Assembly: GCA_024710905.1 (NCBI GenBank)
Contig: JANJTV010000153.1
Location: 1-64,000 of the forward strand
Direction of reading: 5' to 3'
Length of the DNA stretch: 64,000 nucleotides
From: Anaerolineales bacterium
Lineage (GTDB): Bacteria > Chloroflexota > Anaerolineae > Anaerolineales > Villigracilaceae
Shown: positions 15,824 to 24,946 of the stretch, in pieces
Layout of the letters: every line of letters begins with the position of its first letter
Position numbering within the stretch: the first letter of the stretch is position 1
Made by a program: the position numbers and the translations under genes
Notes under the pieces: model-generated
The model's input: only the letters and a program-made list of their open reading frames with translations
The model's database searches: none
Told to the model about the DNA's origin: nothing

Positions 15824-17242
15824 TCACGCCATGTGCTTGCCTTTGGGTCGTTCGCGCTGGAGGGTAAAGGCCATCTCCAGCGCTTCTTGCACCGAGCGGG
15901 CCTCGACGATATCAATCTCATTGGGCCAGGCTTCGCCTTTGCGCAGGCGTTTGGGCACAATGGCGGTCTTGAAACCCAATTTGGCCGCTTCCCGCAGGCG
16001 CACAGGCATCTGCCCCGGCAGGCGCAGTTCCCCCGCCAGGCCAATTTCGCCGATCATCACACAATCGGCGCGTACCGGCAGGTCTTTCATCGATGAAGTG
16101 ACTGCGGCGGCAATGGCCAGGTCTGCGGCAGGTTCATCAACCTTGATGCCGCCCACCACGTTGACAAAAATATCCTGCTCCACCAGCTTCACGCCCACCC
16201 GACGGGTTAGCACAGCCGAGATCATCAACAGGCGGTTGTAGTCCACGCCATTGGGCGTGCGGCGGGCGTTGCCAAACTGGGTTGGCGAGGTCAGGCCCTG
16301 CAATTCCACCAACAGCGGGCGCGTGCCTTCCATCGTCACGGCAATGGCCGACCCCGGCGCGTTAATCATCCGCTCGGCCAGAAAGGCTTCAGACGGGTTG
16401 GTTACTTCCACCAGCCCGCGCTCGTGCATCTCAAATACGCCGACTTCGGCGGTTGCGCCAAACCGATTCTTCACCGAACGCAGCAGGCGGTAGGCCTGGA
16501 AGCGGTCGCCCTCGAGGTACAGCACCGTATCCACAATATGCTCCAGCACACGCGGCCCGGCAATCGTACCTTCCTTGGTGACATGCCCGATCACAAACAC
16601 GCTCACGCCCTGCGATTTGGCCAGTTCGCGCAGTTGCGAGGAACACTCGCGCACCTGCGAAACCGACCCAGCGCTTGATTCCAGTTCGGCCATATACACT
16701 GTCTGGATCGAGTCGACGATCAGCAGGTCGGGCTTGATTTCGCGCACAAAATCCAAAATGGTTTGCAGGTTGGTCTCCGTGACCAGGTACAACCCTTCCG
16801 GGTAGGTTCCCGCTTTTTCGGTCAGGCGGTCGGCGCGCATCTTGATCTGCCGTTCTGACTCTTCACCGGAGACATACAACACGCGTTTACTCCCGGCCAT
16901 GGCCAGGGTCATTTGCAGCATCAGGGTACTTTTGCCAATGCCGGGGTCGCCGCCGACCAGTACAATCGAGCCAGGCACAATCCCGCCACCCAGCACACGG
17001 CTGAACTCGCCAATCGGCACGGGGATGCGTTCCTCCGGGTTGCCGCCAATCTCGCCAATCCGGCGCGGTGTGGCCCGGCTGGCCAGTCCGCGCGAGGCGC
17101 TGGGGCTTTTGGCGGTTGGCGTGTCCTGGACGATCTCCTCAACCAGGCTGTTAAACGAGCCGCACTGCGGGCACTTGCCCATGTAAGAAGCCGAGACACG
17201 GCCACATTGCTGGCAGACATAACGGGAATAGGATTTCGGCAT
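15824..17242 (-). CDS. radA: DNA repair protein RadA (Sms)
   Basis: A 472-residue protein with the complete RadA layout: N-terminal zinc finger CQQCGRVSASYMGKCPQCG, RecA-like ATPase with GGDPGIGKSTL, the RadA-specific KNRFG motif (SVKNRFGATAEVGVF) and a C-terminal Lon-protease-like domain (NVVGGIKVDEPAADLAIAAA). It promotes branch migration in recombination. GAGGTGA lies just before the ATG at 17242 on the minus strand. Confidence 0.96.
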   Translation of the reverse strand: MPKSYSRYVCQQCGRVSASYMGKCPQCGSFNSLVEEIVQDTPTAKSPSASRGLASRATPRRIGEIGGNPEERIPVPIGEFSRVLGGGIVPGSIVLVGGDPGIGKSTLMLQMTLAMAGSKRVLYVSGEESERQIKMRADRLTEKAGTYPEGLYLVTETNLQTILDFVREIKPDLLIVDSIQTVYMAELESSAGSVSQVRECSSQLRELAKSQGVSVFVIGHVTKEGTIAGPRVLEHIVDTVLYLEGDRFQAYRLLRSVKNRFGATAEVGVFEMHERGLVEVTNPSEAFLAERMINAPGSAIAVTMEGTRPLLVELQGLTSPTQFGNARRTPNGVDYNRLLMISAVLTRRVGVKLVEQDIFVNVVGGIKVDEPAADLAIAAAVTSSMKDLPVRADCVMIGEIGLAGELRLPGQMPVRLREAAKLGFKTAIVPKRLRKGEAWPNEIDIVEARSVQEALEMAFTLQRERPKGKHMA

Positions 17243-17261
17243 GCGTCACCTCGTTGCGCCG

Positions 17262-17270
17262 AGTATAACA
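17262..17270 (-). promoter_or_regulatory. Extended -10 promoter for radA
   Basis: Minus strand TGT-TATACT lies about 20 bases before the radA ATG. The -35 match is weak, as is common with extended -10 promoters. Confidence 0.5.
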
Positions 17271-17302
17271 GAATTTATGTTCTGATTAAGGGTGTGGGAG
17301 AC

Positions 17303-18685
17303 TCAGCCCCGGCGACGGAATCGCTGCCACAGCCAGTCCCCGCCTACCAGCAGGATGGAAAGCGCGAACGCAGTTGCCAGCGTGTTCCTGATCCCGATGT
17401 TGAACCCGACCTGGAGGTACCGGAAGACATACCACTGCCCGAACACAACCAGGATGATTCCAACCACCGCCAGAATGCGCCAGAACCAGCGCCCGGCCAG
17501 CCCGCGAATCTGCATGAAGGCATACACGGCCAGCAGGCTGATCCAGGGCAGGAAGATCGCCCGGTAGCGCGGATTGTCCCACTGGTCGCCGCCGCCGCGC
17601 ACCGAAGCGATGACGGCCCAGACCCAGAACGCCAGCCCCAGCCAGAGCATCAATCGCCGCAGGCGCGGGTTGCCAGAATCACCAAACGCGGCAAACGGCG
17701 CAAACCCGAGCAGCGGAAGCAGCACGTACCAGCCCAGCGCGCGCAGGATGCCCAGCGTTTGCCAGAATGGCACGGCGGGTTCGATCAGCGCGGCAGGCAG
17801 CACAGGCTGCAACAATCCATAGATGGCCACGAACGGCATCACCAGCGGCGGCGGCAGGGTTTCGAACAGCAGTTGTACAATGCCGCTGCTGGACTGTAAC
17901 GTAAAAGCATTCCATTTGATCGTCTCACGAATCCAGCCGCCGAACACGCCCAGCGGCCCGTCTGTGGCCGAAACCAGCCCCTCCCAACTGAGCGCCAGGC
18001 CGAGCAGCGAAAGTCCTAACACCCCACCTGCCGCCGCCAGCCAACCCAGGTGGATTTTCCGGCCGCCGTCCAGCCAGGCCCAACCTGCACAATTCACCAG
18101 CAGCAGGGCGGCAAACCCCGGCGAAATGAACAATAGCCCGAGCAGGCCAGCCGCCAGCCAGCCCAACGAGCGGCGCGTATGCGCCTCACGCCAGCGCAGG
18201 AAGCCATCAAAGCCCATCGCCAGGAAAGTGATAATGAACGGCTCACGCATCTGCGAGGCGCCCAGCAGTACGGATTCGGGGTACACGGCAAAGACCAGCC
18301 CGGCCCAAAGGGCGGCCTTTTCATTTAAAAGTCGCCGGGCGGAAGCATACACAAAGAACACACCCAGCGAAGCAACCAGCGCGGCCAGCAGGGAAACCAG
18401 CCAGGGCGCATGGACGCCAACCAGGCGGTAGAGCGCAGCGCTCAGCCATAACAACCCGCCATACTGGTCGCTGGCATACTCCCCGCTGAAAGCCAGTGTC
18501 AGCGGTTCACCAGATTGGGCCAGCAGCCAGGCCTGCCCGTCGCGCCGGAAAGCATCGTAAAAAAGGTAGCCCGCCTGCTGGGTCTCAGAGTCGTAGCCAA
18601 GTTGCGGCAGGGAGGTATACGCCAGCAGGGCCAGGCCTGCGCGCAATAAAAGTGCAAGGGTGAAAAGAAGCAATGGTTTATTCAT
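17303..18685 (-). CDS. Integral-membrane glycosyltransferase (GT39/PMT-like)
   Basis: A 460-residue protein with about ten to eleven hydrophobic helices. The first loop has GYDSETQQAGYLFYD, the position of the acidic motif of C-type polyprenyl-phosphate-dependent glycosyltransferases (PMT/ArnT fold). The second loop and lumenal region (GGGDQWDNPRYRAIFLPW) fit the same class. Such enzymes transfer a sugar from a lipid carrier outside the membrane. ATG 18685 was chosen because the earlier part of the frame is low-complexity Cys/Trp sequence overlapping the upstream gene. It starts two bases after the stop of its paralogue. Confidence 0.75.
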   Translation of the reverse strand: MNKPLLLFTLALLLRAGLALLAYTSLPQLGYDSETQQAGYLFYDAFRRDGQAWLLAQSGEPLTLAFSGEYASDQYGGLLWLSAALYRLVGVHAPWLVSLLAALVASLGVFFVYASARRLLNEKAALWAGLVFAVYPESVLLGASQMREPFIITFLAMGFDGFLRWREAHTRRSLGWLAAGLLGLLFISPGFAALLLVNCAGWAWLDGGRKIHLGWLAAAGGVLGLSLLGLALSWEGLVSATDGPLGVFGGWIRETIKWNAFTLQSSSGIVQLLFETLPPPLVMPFVAIYGLLQPVLPAALIEPAVPFWQTLGILRALGWYVLLPLLGFAPFAAFGDSGNPRLRRLMLWLGLAFWVWAVIASVRGGGDQWDNPRYRAIFLPWISLLAVYAFMQIRGLAGRWFWRILAVVGIILVVFGQWYVFRYLQVGFNIGIRNTLATAFALSILLVGGDWLWQRFRRRG

Positions 18686-18686
18686 C

Positions 18687-20021
18687 TTATGCAACAAGAC
18701 TCGCCGGTTCTTCTTTCTTTTTTCTACTTTCTTCCAGCCAGCGCCAACCCCACCACAACACCAGCAACAACACAAAAACCTGCACCGGCACCAGGTAGCG
18801 CTGGTTGTCGCCGTGGTCGAACAGGCTCTGGACAATCGAGGCCGCCCAGACCAGCACGGCCAGCATCAGCGGGAAGGGGCTGATGAAACGGGAGCGCGCC
18901 GCGGGGGAGACCGCCAGCAGGATGCTCATCGCCAGGAAGAGCATATTGGACAGGAACATCCCGCCCCGCCAGGCCAGCACCAGCACCCGCATCACCGGCT
19001 GGAGTTCCGGCCAGCGCAACTGGTCTGGCGAGTAATACACCGCCGCCCACCAACCATTCCACCAGCCGAGCAGGGCGGTTTGCAGGTAGCGTAGCGGCTG
19101 CTGGCGGATGGCCTCGGCGGCCATTGCGCCGAGTGCGCGCGAGACACTGTAATAGTTGCCGCGGGTGGTGCTTTCCATCTCTGGCACGGCAGCCCAGATG
19201 GCGTTGTTCTGCGAGCCGGTTTCGGCTTCGCGTTCGGCGCGGTAATGCAGGAAGATCTCGCGCAGCAGCAGGTGTTCCTCGTCTGTGTAAGTGACGTTTT
19301 CGAGGTAGCCGCCAACGTGGTTGATCAGGCGGTAGCCGCCCAGCATGTCAAAACTGTAGATTTTTGACTTTTGTTCCACGTAGCCCATCCAGGCGGCGAA
19401 GAGCAGCAAGGCGGGCAGGCTGGCAGCCAGGGCCAACCCCGCGCGGCGGGGCCAGCTGCCGGGGATTTGCCAGAGCAGGTAGCCCCCCAGCAAGAACGGC
19501 AGGAAGGCAAACAATGGCCGCGACAACCCGGCCAGCCCGGCCACCAGCGAGAGCGCCAGTGCCAGCCAAAGGGATGGTTTTTGCTGTAGTACCAGCAGGC
19601 CCGCCAGCGAGAGCGCCAGCAGGAAAACCGTCAGGCTTTCAGTGAGCAGGGTGGCTTCAAAAAATAACTGGCCGGGGTTGAGGGCGTGCATCAGCGCGGC
19701 CAGCGTGGCAAAACCCGGGCTGGCCGTCAGGCGATAAGCAATGAAGAAAAAAAGCAGGCTGGTGAAAATGCCCAGCAATAACTGGGCTGCATACGTCCAC
19801 ACGCCCAGGCCGGTGAGGGCCAAAAAAGCCGGGTAAACCGGTGTGCGCATGGGCAGGAAGTTCTCAAAACCGTTGTTAATCAGGCTGCGGCCCAGTTGCA
19901 GGTAGCCGGGGCTGTCGTTGTTTTCGGTCAGGGGATAGGCCAGCCACAGGGCCAGCCGCGCCAGCACAGACAGGGCGGCGGTCAGCGCCAGCCCTGCGCG
20001 CCAGTGGTTAAGCCGAATCAT
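18687..20021 (-). CDS. Integral-membrane glycosyltransferase (GT39/PMT-like), second copy
   Basis: A 444-residue polytopic protein with ENNDSPGYLQLGRSL in the first extracytoplasmic loop, the acidic-loop position of the PMT/GT-C fold, a MRTPVYPAFLAL block, and a late DHGDNQRYLVPV motif similar to the NPRYRAIFLPW region of the downstream gene. The two are therefore related and probably duplicate-derived. The start at 20021 overlaps the end of the GT4 gene by 14 bases; an ATG four codons upstream (20033) is equally possible. Lipid-carrier-dependent sugar transfer in surface polysaccharide synthesis is inferred. Confidence 0.75.
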   Translation of the reverse strand: MIRLNHWRAGLALTAALSVLARLALWLAYPLTENNDSPGYLQLGRSLINNGFENFLPMRTPVYPAFLALTGLGVWTYAAQLLLGIFTSLLFFFIAYRLTASPGFATLAALMHALNPGQLFFEATLLTESLTVFLLALSLAGLLVLQQKPSLWLALALSLVAGLAGLSRPLFAFLPFLLGGYLLWQIPGSWPRRAGLALAASLPALLLFAAWMGYVEQKSKIYSFDMLGGYRLINHVGGYLENVTYTDEEHLLLREIFLHYRAEREAETGSQNNAIWAAVPEMESTTRGNYYSVSRALGAMAAEAIRQQPLRYLQTALLGWWNGWWAAVYYSPDQLRWPELQPVMRVLVLAWRGGMFLSNMLFLAMSILLAVSPAARSRFISPFPLMLAVLVWAASIVQSLFDHGDNQRYLVPVQVFVLLLVLWWGWRWLEESRKKKEEPASLVA

Positions 20022-21138
20022 CCAAAAAGCCATCCAAAATGCGTTTGGCGCGCTCGGTCCAGCCATACTGGGCGGCATCGGCGCGGGCGCGGGCAGCCAG
20101 TTCGGCGCGCCGGGCTGGGTTGTCGAGCAGGCCGCGTAAAGTGCCCTCCCAGGCATTCAGGTCGTCGGGCGGGCAGAAGGCGGCGTTCTGTTCGTGCAAC
20201 ACTTCCCTGAAAACAGGCAGGTCGCTGGCCAGGATGGCGCGTTCGCAGGCCATGTATTCAAACATTTTCATCGGGCTGGAGATCTGGGCCGAGTTGCCAC
20301 CGCCGCTCGAGATGCCGATTTTGCTGCCATAAGGCATCAGCAGCACATCTGCTGCGGCCTGGTAGAGCGGCAGCTGGCTGTTCGGCACGAACCCGGCAAA
20401 ATGGATGTTCTCACCATTTTCGGTCAGTGATCGATAATGGGAGACGTCCTCCGGGCGGCCACCCGCCCACACAAAGCGGACTCCCGAAAGCCGTTTCGCC
20501 AGTTCGATGAACGTTTCCACGCCCCGGCCTGCGTACAGGTGGCCGGTGCAGGCCACCGTCGGCGCTTCGGGCAGGTTGAGTTCGCGGCGGGCCTCTTTGG
20601 GTGAAGGCAGGTCAGCAAAGCGTTCCAGCTCCACGCCATTGGGGGCCAGGATGACATCCTTTGTGGGCAGGAAATTGCCCAGCTGATCAGACAGGGCATG
20701 CTTGAGGGCCGTGGTGATGATGCTGATGCGCTTGCGGCCTTTCATGTCGCGGAAGTAACGATACCAGAACGGGCCAATCCGCCCGGAAGGCAGGTCGTGG
20801 ACTTCGAGGATAGTCGGGATCCCATGCAACAATCCCAGCACCGCGGATTGCACTGGCCAGACGTATAAGACCTGCGGGTTAAGCAGCCGCGCGCGGCGCA
20901 CGGCGGTCAGGAAGAACAGGCGGCGCGAGGGCGAGGCGATGAATTCCAGTTTGAAGGGTTGTTGCAGGCCGTACAGCGCAGCGAGCTGTTCCCAGTTGCG
21001 GGTGGCCTCGGCGTGATGCGGGGCAATCAGGGTCACTTCGTGGCCCAATTGAGTCAGGGCGTGTACGGCTTTCATGGCCTGGATGCTGTTGGCCGTGCTG
21101 GAGGGGATTTGTGAAGCGGAGATGGCGACGATTTTCAT
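20008..21138 (-). CDS. Family 4 glycosyltransferase
   Basis: A 376-residue GT-B protein. The N-terminal half begins MKIVAISASQIPSSTANSIQAMK, an acceptor-binding loop. The C-terminal half has ACTGHLYAGRGVETFIELAK, FAGFVPNSQLPLYQAAADVLLMPY and the donor-binding SSPMKMFEYMACERAILASDLPVFREVL (an E-x7-E-like block). It transfers an activated sugar to a growing surface glycan in the cytoplasm. It follows the flippase gene with a 57-base gap that holds a dispersed repeat. Confidence 0.88.
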   Translation of the reverse strand: MKIVAISASQIPSSTANSIQAMKAVHALTQLGHEVTLIAPHHAEATRNWEQLAALYGLQQPFKLEFIASPSRRLFFLTAVRRARLLNPQVLYVWPVQSAVLGLLHGIPTILEVHDLPSGRIGPFWYRYFRDMKGRKRISIITTALKHALSDQLGNFLPTKDVILAPNGVELERFADLPSPKEARRELNLPEAPTVACTGHLYAGRGVETFIELAKRLSGVRFVWAGGRPEDVSHYRSLTENGENIHFAGFVPNSQLPLYQAAADVLLMPYGSKIGISSGGGNSAQISSPMKMFEYMACERAILASDLPVFREVLHEQNAAFCPPDDLNAWEGTLRGLLDNPARRAELAARARADAAQYGWTERAKRILDGFLDDSA

Positions 21139-21164
21139 AGGGTTTGGCTGCCAGGGTTAAAAGA

Positions 21165-21192
21165 TTTAACGCAAAGTTGCAAAGACGCCAGA
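21165..21192 (+). repeat. Dispersed repeat, copy 1
   Basis: A 28-base stretch beginning TTTAACGCA and ending GCAAAGACGCCAGA. It matches 25 of 28 positions of the inverted copy at 60414-60441. It lies in the short gap between the GT4 and flippase genes. Confidence 0.6.
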
Positions 21193-21195
21193 GTG

Positions 21196-22542
21196 TTATT
21201 TAACGTCTGAACCCCTTGATTGTATCCTAACCTCTCCCAGACCGCGCCAGACGTTCAGCCCGATGGAAACGACAAAGAAGCCAGCCATCAGCCCAGCCTG
21301 GGCCAGGTAGCCAAAGCGCGGAACAAGCGCAAACCCGAGCAGCACTTTCCCCAACCCGGCCAGCGCCGAAACCACCAGCGGGAAGGTCGGCAGGCCGAGG
21401 GACAACAGCAGCGGGCGGTTCCAGAACAGGATATTCGCCGTCCCGTAGCCCGCCAGCAGGATCAATGCCGCCGGGATGGCCGGGACATATTCCGGCCCGT
21501 ACAGCAGGCCCACGAACCATCCGCCTAGCACGGCCAGCCCGAGGCCAATCGCCAGGGTCACCGACGCGGAGATCGTGGTTAATCGTCGCAACAGGTCTTT
21601 CAGTCGTTGCCAGGCTTTTTCGCCGATGGCGCGGGAGATTTCAGGGAAAGAGGTCTTGATGAACGGATCGATCGGCATCAGCACCAGGTTGATCAGCGCC
21701 AGCGCCACCTTGTAATAGCCGCCCTCGGTGGGCGATAGGAAGTAATTGACCCACAGCACCTCGCTGTCGCGGGTGACCAGGTTGACCGTGCCGGAAAAAT
21801 TGCTGGAAAAGGCAAAGCCCCAGAACTCGCGGCGCGGGGGCAGCAAGCCAAATGAGGCCTGCCACCAGCCCGGACCAAACAATTCCCCAGCCCGGCGCAA
21901 GGCCAAGAAGGCAAAGCCCAGCCCGGCCAAGGTCTTGCCCAGCAGGTAGGCGGCCAACACCCACCAGATGTCACCGTTTAATATAAAGGCCGCGCCGATC
22001 ACGCTGGCGGTGAGAATGTTTTGAGATAGGTTGAGCGCCGCTTGCGAACGGAAATTGCCGCCCACTTGCAGCAGCGCGGTGGAAGTTTCATAAATGAACC
22101 CGGCCGGGATGCTTAACCCGTACAGGATGAAATATGGCGTGGCGGCGGGGTCTTTGGCAAAGAATTCAGCGGCCAGCGGAGCCGCCAGGACGATGATCAG
22201 GTATGACAGCAGCGAGGTGCCCAGCTCGGTCAGTGCGGCGGTTTTGAAGACGGCGGCGGCGCGGGCCGGTTCTTTTTGGGCCAGGAACTGCCCGGCATAC
22301 TTCACCACCAGTTCCCCCAGCCGGAAGGACAACAGACGGTCTGCCGCAGAAGCGAACGAAATCACTGCGCCGAGAACACCAAACCCGGCCACGCCCAGCA
22401 GCCGCGCCGCAAAGATGCTTTGCAGCACGGTCAGCACGCCGCCGAGGGTATTGCCAGAGAATAGGTAGGCGCTGTTTTTGACCACTTTTTGCAGCAAGGG
22501 GTCGGCCTGCCAGGCCTGGCGCAGTCGTTCAAAGAGATTCAT
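21196..22542 (-). CDS. Polysaccharide flippase of the Wzx/MATE-like MVF superfamily
   Basis: A 448-residue polytopic membrane protein with 12 or more helices. The N-terminus LLQKVVKNSAYLFSGNTLGGVLTVLQSIF has the NxxYL/F start typical of oligosaccharide flippases, and AARLLGVAGFGVLGAVISF is the second conserved helix. It would move lipid-linked glycan units across the cytoplasmic membrane. It is flanked by a nucleotide-sugar epimerase and a glycosyltransferase, consistent with a surface-polysaccharide cluster. Confidence 0.85.
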   Translation of the reverse strand: MNLFERLRQAWQADPLLQKVVKNSAYLFSGNTLGGVLTVLQSIFAARLLGVAGFGVLGAVISFASAADRLLSFRLGELVVKYAGQFLAQKEPARAAAVFKTAALTELGTSLLSYLIIVLAAPLAAEFFAKDPAATPYFILYGLSIPAGFIYETSTALLQVGGNFRSQAALNLSQNILTASVIGAAFILNGDIWWVLAAYLLGKTLAGLGFAFLALRRAGELFGPGWWQASFGLLPPRREFWGFAFSSNFSGTVNLVTRDSEVLWVNYFLSPTEGGYYKVALALINLVLMPIDPFIKTSFPEISRAIGEKAWQRLKDLLRRLTTISASVTLAIGLGLAVLGGWFVGLLYGPEYVPAIPAALILLAGYGTANILFWNRPLLLSLGLPTFPLVVSALAGLGKVLLGFALVPRFGYLAQAGLMAGFFVVSIGLNVWRGLGEVRIQSRGSDVK

Positions 22543-22597
22543 TTAATCCTTTGGGGATTCACCGGGGAGGTGCAGTTTTGTGTTTCCCGGGCGTTTT

Positions 22598-23575
22598 TTA
22601 TGGCGTCAGGATGTCTTTTGCCCAGTCCCGTTCGGCGCGATACCACTCGATCAGCTTCATCACACCGGCGGTCATGTCGTATTCCGGCTGCCAGCCGAGC
22701 AGGTTACGCGCTTTGCTGACATCGGCCCAGTTGGTCAGCATGTCGGCCGGGTTGGGCGGGCCGTGTTCCACAATCGCCGCCTGGCCGGTCAGCTCTTCGA
22801 TTAATTTCACCAAGTTATTAATCGTGATCACTTCATGTCCGCCCAGGTTGATAATTTCGTAGCCCATGGGTTTGAGCGAGGCAATGATGCCACGCGCGAT
22901 GTCATCAATGTAGGTAAAGCCGCGTGACTGTTCGCCGTCGCCATTGATTCGTACAGGACGGCCTTCCATGATCCATTGTACAAACCGGAACAACGCCAGA
23001 TCGGGACGCCCGGCCGGGCCATAGACCGTGAAAAAACGCAGCACGGTGGTATCAATGCCGTACAGGTGATGATAGCTGTGCGCCAGCACCTCCGCGCCTT
23101 TTTTGCTGGCCGCATATGGCTGCAAGGGCTCGCTGGAGGAAGCCGTTTCTGGGGTCGGGTTGGGCGGGTTGGAACCATAAATGCTGGAGGTCGAAGCCAG
23201 GATAAATTTGCAATTGTTGCTGGCCCGGCATATTTCCAACATGTTAAGGGTGCCGATGACGTTGGATTCCATGAAGATCCACGGGTTTTCGACTGAATAG
23301 CGCACCCCGGCCCTGGCCGCCAGATTAATCACCCCGGCGAACCCACCACGGGCGACCTCCGGCATGGAGAGGATGTCCCGATCTGCAATATCGGACCGCA
23401 AAAAGGAAAAGCCCGGCAAAGCGGCCAGTTTCTTTAAGCGATAGTCCTTCATACGCGGGTCATAGGCATCATTCAGGTTGTCAATGCCCAGTACAGTATG
23501 TCCCGCGCCCAGCAACAATTCCGCTGTCCGCGCGCCGATGAAACCCGCCGCGCCTGTTACAAGATAACGTGCCAT
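22598..23575 (-). CDS. NAD-dependent nucleotide-sugar epimerase (UDP-glucuronate 4-epimerase-like)
   Basis: A 325-residue short-chain dehydrogenase. Rossmann motif GAAGFIGARTAELLL; IDNLNDAYDPRMKDYRLKKL closely follows the UDP-glucuronate epimerase pattern; SSIYGSN and YAASKKGAE supply the Ser/Tyr/Lys triad. RFFTVYGPAGRPDLALFRF is also characteristic. It probably converts UDP-glucuronate (or its N-acetyl analogue) to the galacto form. The start overlaps the stop of the upstream dehydrogenase by one base (TAATG), so both are cotranslated from one message and likely act in sequence. Confidence 0.9.
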   Translation of the reverse strand: MARYLVTGAAGFIGARTAELLLGAGHTVLGIDNLNDAYDPRMKDYRLKKLAALPGFSFLRSDIADRDILSMPEVARGGFAGVINLAARAGVRYSVENPWIFMESNVIGTLNMLEICRASNNCKFILASTSSIYGSNPPNPTPETASSSEPLQPYAASKKGAEVLAHSYHHLYGIDTTVLRFFTVYGPAGRPDLALFRFVQWIMEGRPVRINGDGEQSRGFTYIDDIARGIIASLKPMGYEIINLGGHEVITINNLVKLIEELTGQAAIVEHGPPNPADMLTNWADVSKARNLLGWQPEYDMTAGVMKLIEWYRAERDWAKDILTP

Positions 23576-24903
23576 TACAGCCGCATCACTTTCGGGTTGT
23601 TCTTGCCCAATTTGCCCAGGGCATTGCGAGTATCAAAGATGAAACCCGCTTTCTGAACGAGGGCAGGGTAATCAAACTTTTTGTGGTTGGTGATGATTAC
23701 CACGGCATCGGCTTTTTCGGCCGCCTTGAGCATCTCGGCTTCCGTCTTGATGCCCTGCATGCGTTGGCCATCGTGTGTACGGAAGGATTCAATATAAGGG
23801 TCATAATATTGCACATGCGCACCTTTCTTTTCCAGCAGGCCAATCACATCAATGGCCGGGGATTCACGCATATCGTCAATTTCCGGTTTGTAGGCCACGC
23901 CCAGCACCAGGATGTTGCTGCCGCGCAGCAGTCTGTCGCGGTCATTCAGCGCTTCAAGCAGGCGGCTGACCACATAACGCGGCATGTTGGTATTAATCTC
24001 AGACGCCAGTTCGATGAATTTGGCGGTGTAATTTAATTCCTTCATCTTCCAGGAGAGATACAACGGGTCAATAGGGATGCAGTGCCCGCCCAGGCCCGGC
24101 CCCGGCGTGAACTTCATAAAGCCAAACGGTTTGGTGGCGGCGGCTTCGATCACTTCCCAGACATCCACGCCCAGCCGTTCGCACATCATGGCCAGCTCAT
24201 TAACCAGGCCAATGTTAATCATCCGGAACGTATTTTCGAGCAATTTGGCCATTTCGGCGGCCTCGGCGGAAGACACCGGCACAATGGTCTCGATGGCGCC
24301 CTTGTACCAGGCTTCGGCCACTTCGACACAGTTTTTGGTGATGCCGCCCACCACTTTGGGCGTGTTGTAGGTTGTCCAGTCTTCGCGTCCGGGGTCCACA
24401 CGCTCAGGAGAAAAACAGATGAAAATATCTTCGCCGACTTTCAGGCCGCTTTTCTCGGTCAGCATCGGCACAAGCAGTTCACGGGTCGTGCCGGGGTAGG
24501 TGGTTGATTCGAGCACAATCACCATGCCTTTATGGGCATATTTGGCCAGTTCCTCGCCCGCCGACAGGATGAATGACATATCCGGGTCGCCGGTTTTGCG
24601 CAGCGGGGTGGGTACACAAATACTGACTGCGTCCATGTCTTTGAGCGCGGAAAAATCCGACGTCATATCCAGTTTGCCCGCTTTGTGCAGGCGTGCTACC
24701 GTTTCAGAAGGCACGTCCTGAATATAGGAAATTCCTTTGTTGAAGGCTTCCACCTTACTCGTGTCCGGGTCGATACCCGTGACATGAAAGCCTGCTTCAC
24801 CGAAGACCACAGCCAGCGGCATGCCAACATAACCCATGCCAAGAATGCCAACCCGGGCAGTTTTGTCTTCCAGTTTCTTAATCAATGTTTCCTTGGTGGT
24901 CAT
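23575..24903 (-). CDS. Nucleotide-sugar 6-dehydrogenase (UDP-GlcNAc/UDP-Glc dehydrogenase, WbpA-like)
   Basis: A 442-residue enzyme with ARVGILGMGYVGMPLAVVFGEAGF (NAD-binding), SICVPTPL, VLESTTYPGTT, and the catalytic-cysteine block GPGLGGHCIPIDPLYLSWK. The last is closest to the UDP-N-acetylglucosamine dehydrogenase branch. It oxidises C6 of the sugar to a uronate, feeding the epimerase encoded next. ATG 24903 follows AGGATTG; a start ten codons upstream is less likely. Confidence 0.9.
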   Translation of the reverse strand: MTTKETLIKKLEDKTARVGILGMGYVGMPLAVVFGEAGFHVTGIDPDTSKVEAFNKGISYIQDVPSETVARLHKAGKLDMTSDFSALKDMDAVSICVPTPLRKTGDPDMSFILSAGEELAKYAHKGMVIVLESTTYPGTTRELLVPMLTEKSGLKVGEDIFICFSPERVDPGREDWTTYNTPKVVGGITKNCVEVAEAWYKGAIETIVPVSSAEAAEMAKLLENTFRMINIGLVNELAMMCERLGVDVWEVIEAAATKPFGFMKFTPGPGLGGHCIPIDPLYLSWKMKELNYTAKFIELASEINTNMPRYVVSRLLEALNDRDRLLRGSNILVLGVAYKPEIDDMRESPAIDVIGLLEKKGAHVQYYDPYIESFRTHDGQRMQGIKTEAEMLKAAEKADAVVIITNHKKFDYPALVQKAGFIFDTRNALGKLGKNNPKVMRL

Positions 24904-24946
24904 AACAATCCTTTCATTCCGCAATGCGGGCACAATCCGATTGGTC

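Noticed and set aside
16913-17899. Long plus-strand open frame across radA and the first membrane glycosyltransferase
   Set aside because: It runs antisense through two well-supported genes and reads as low-complexity Pro/Gln/Arg sequence.
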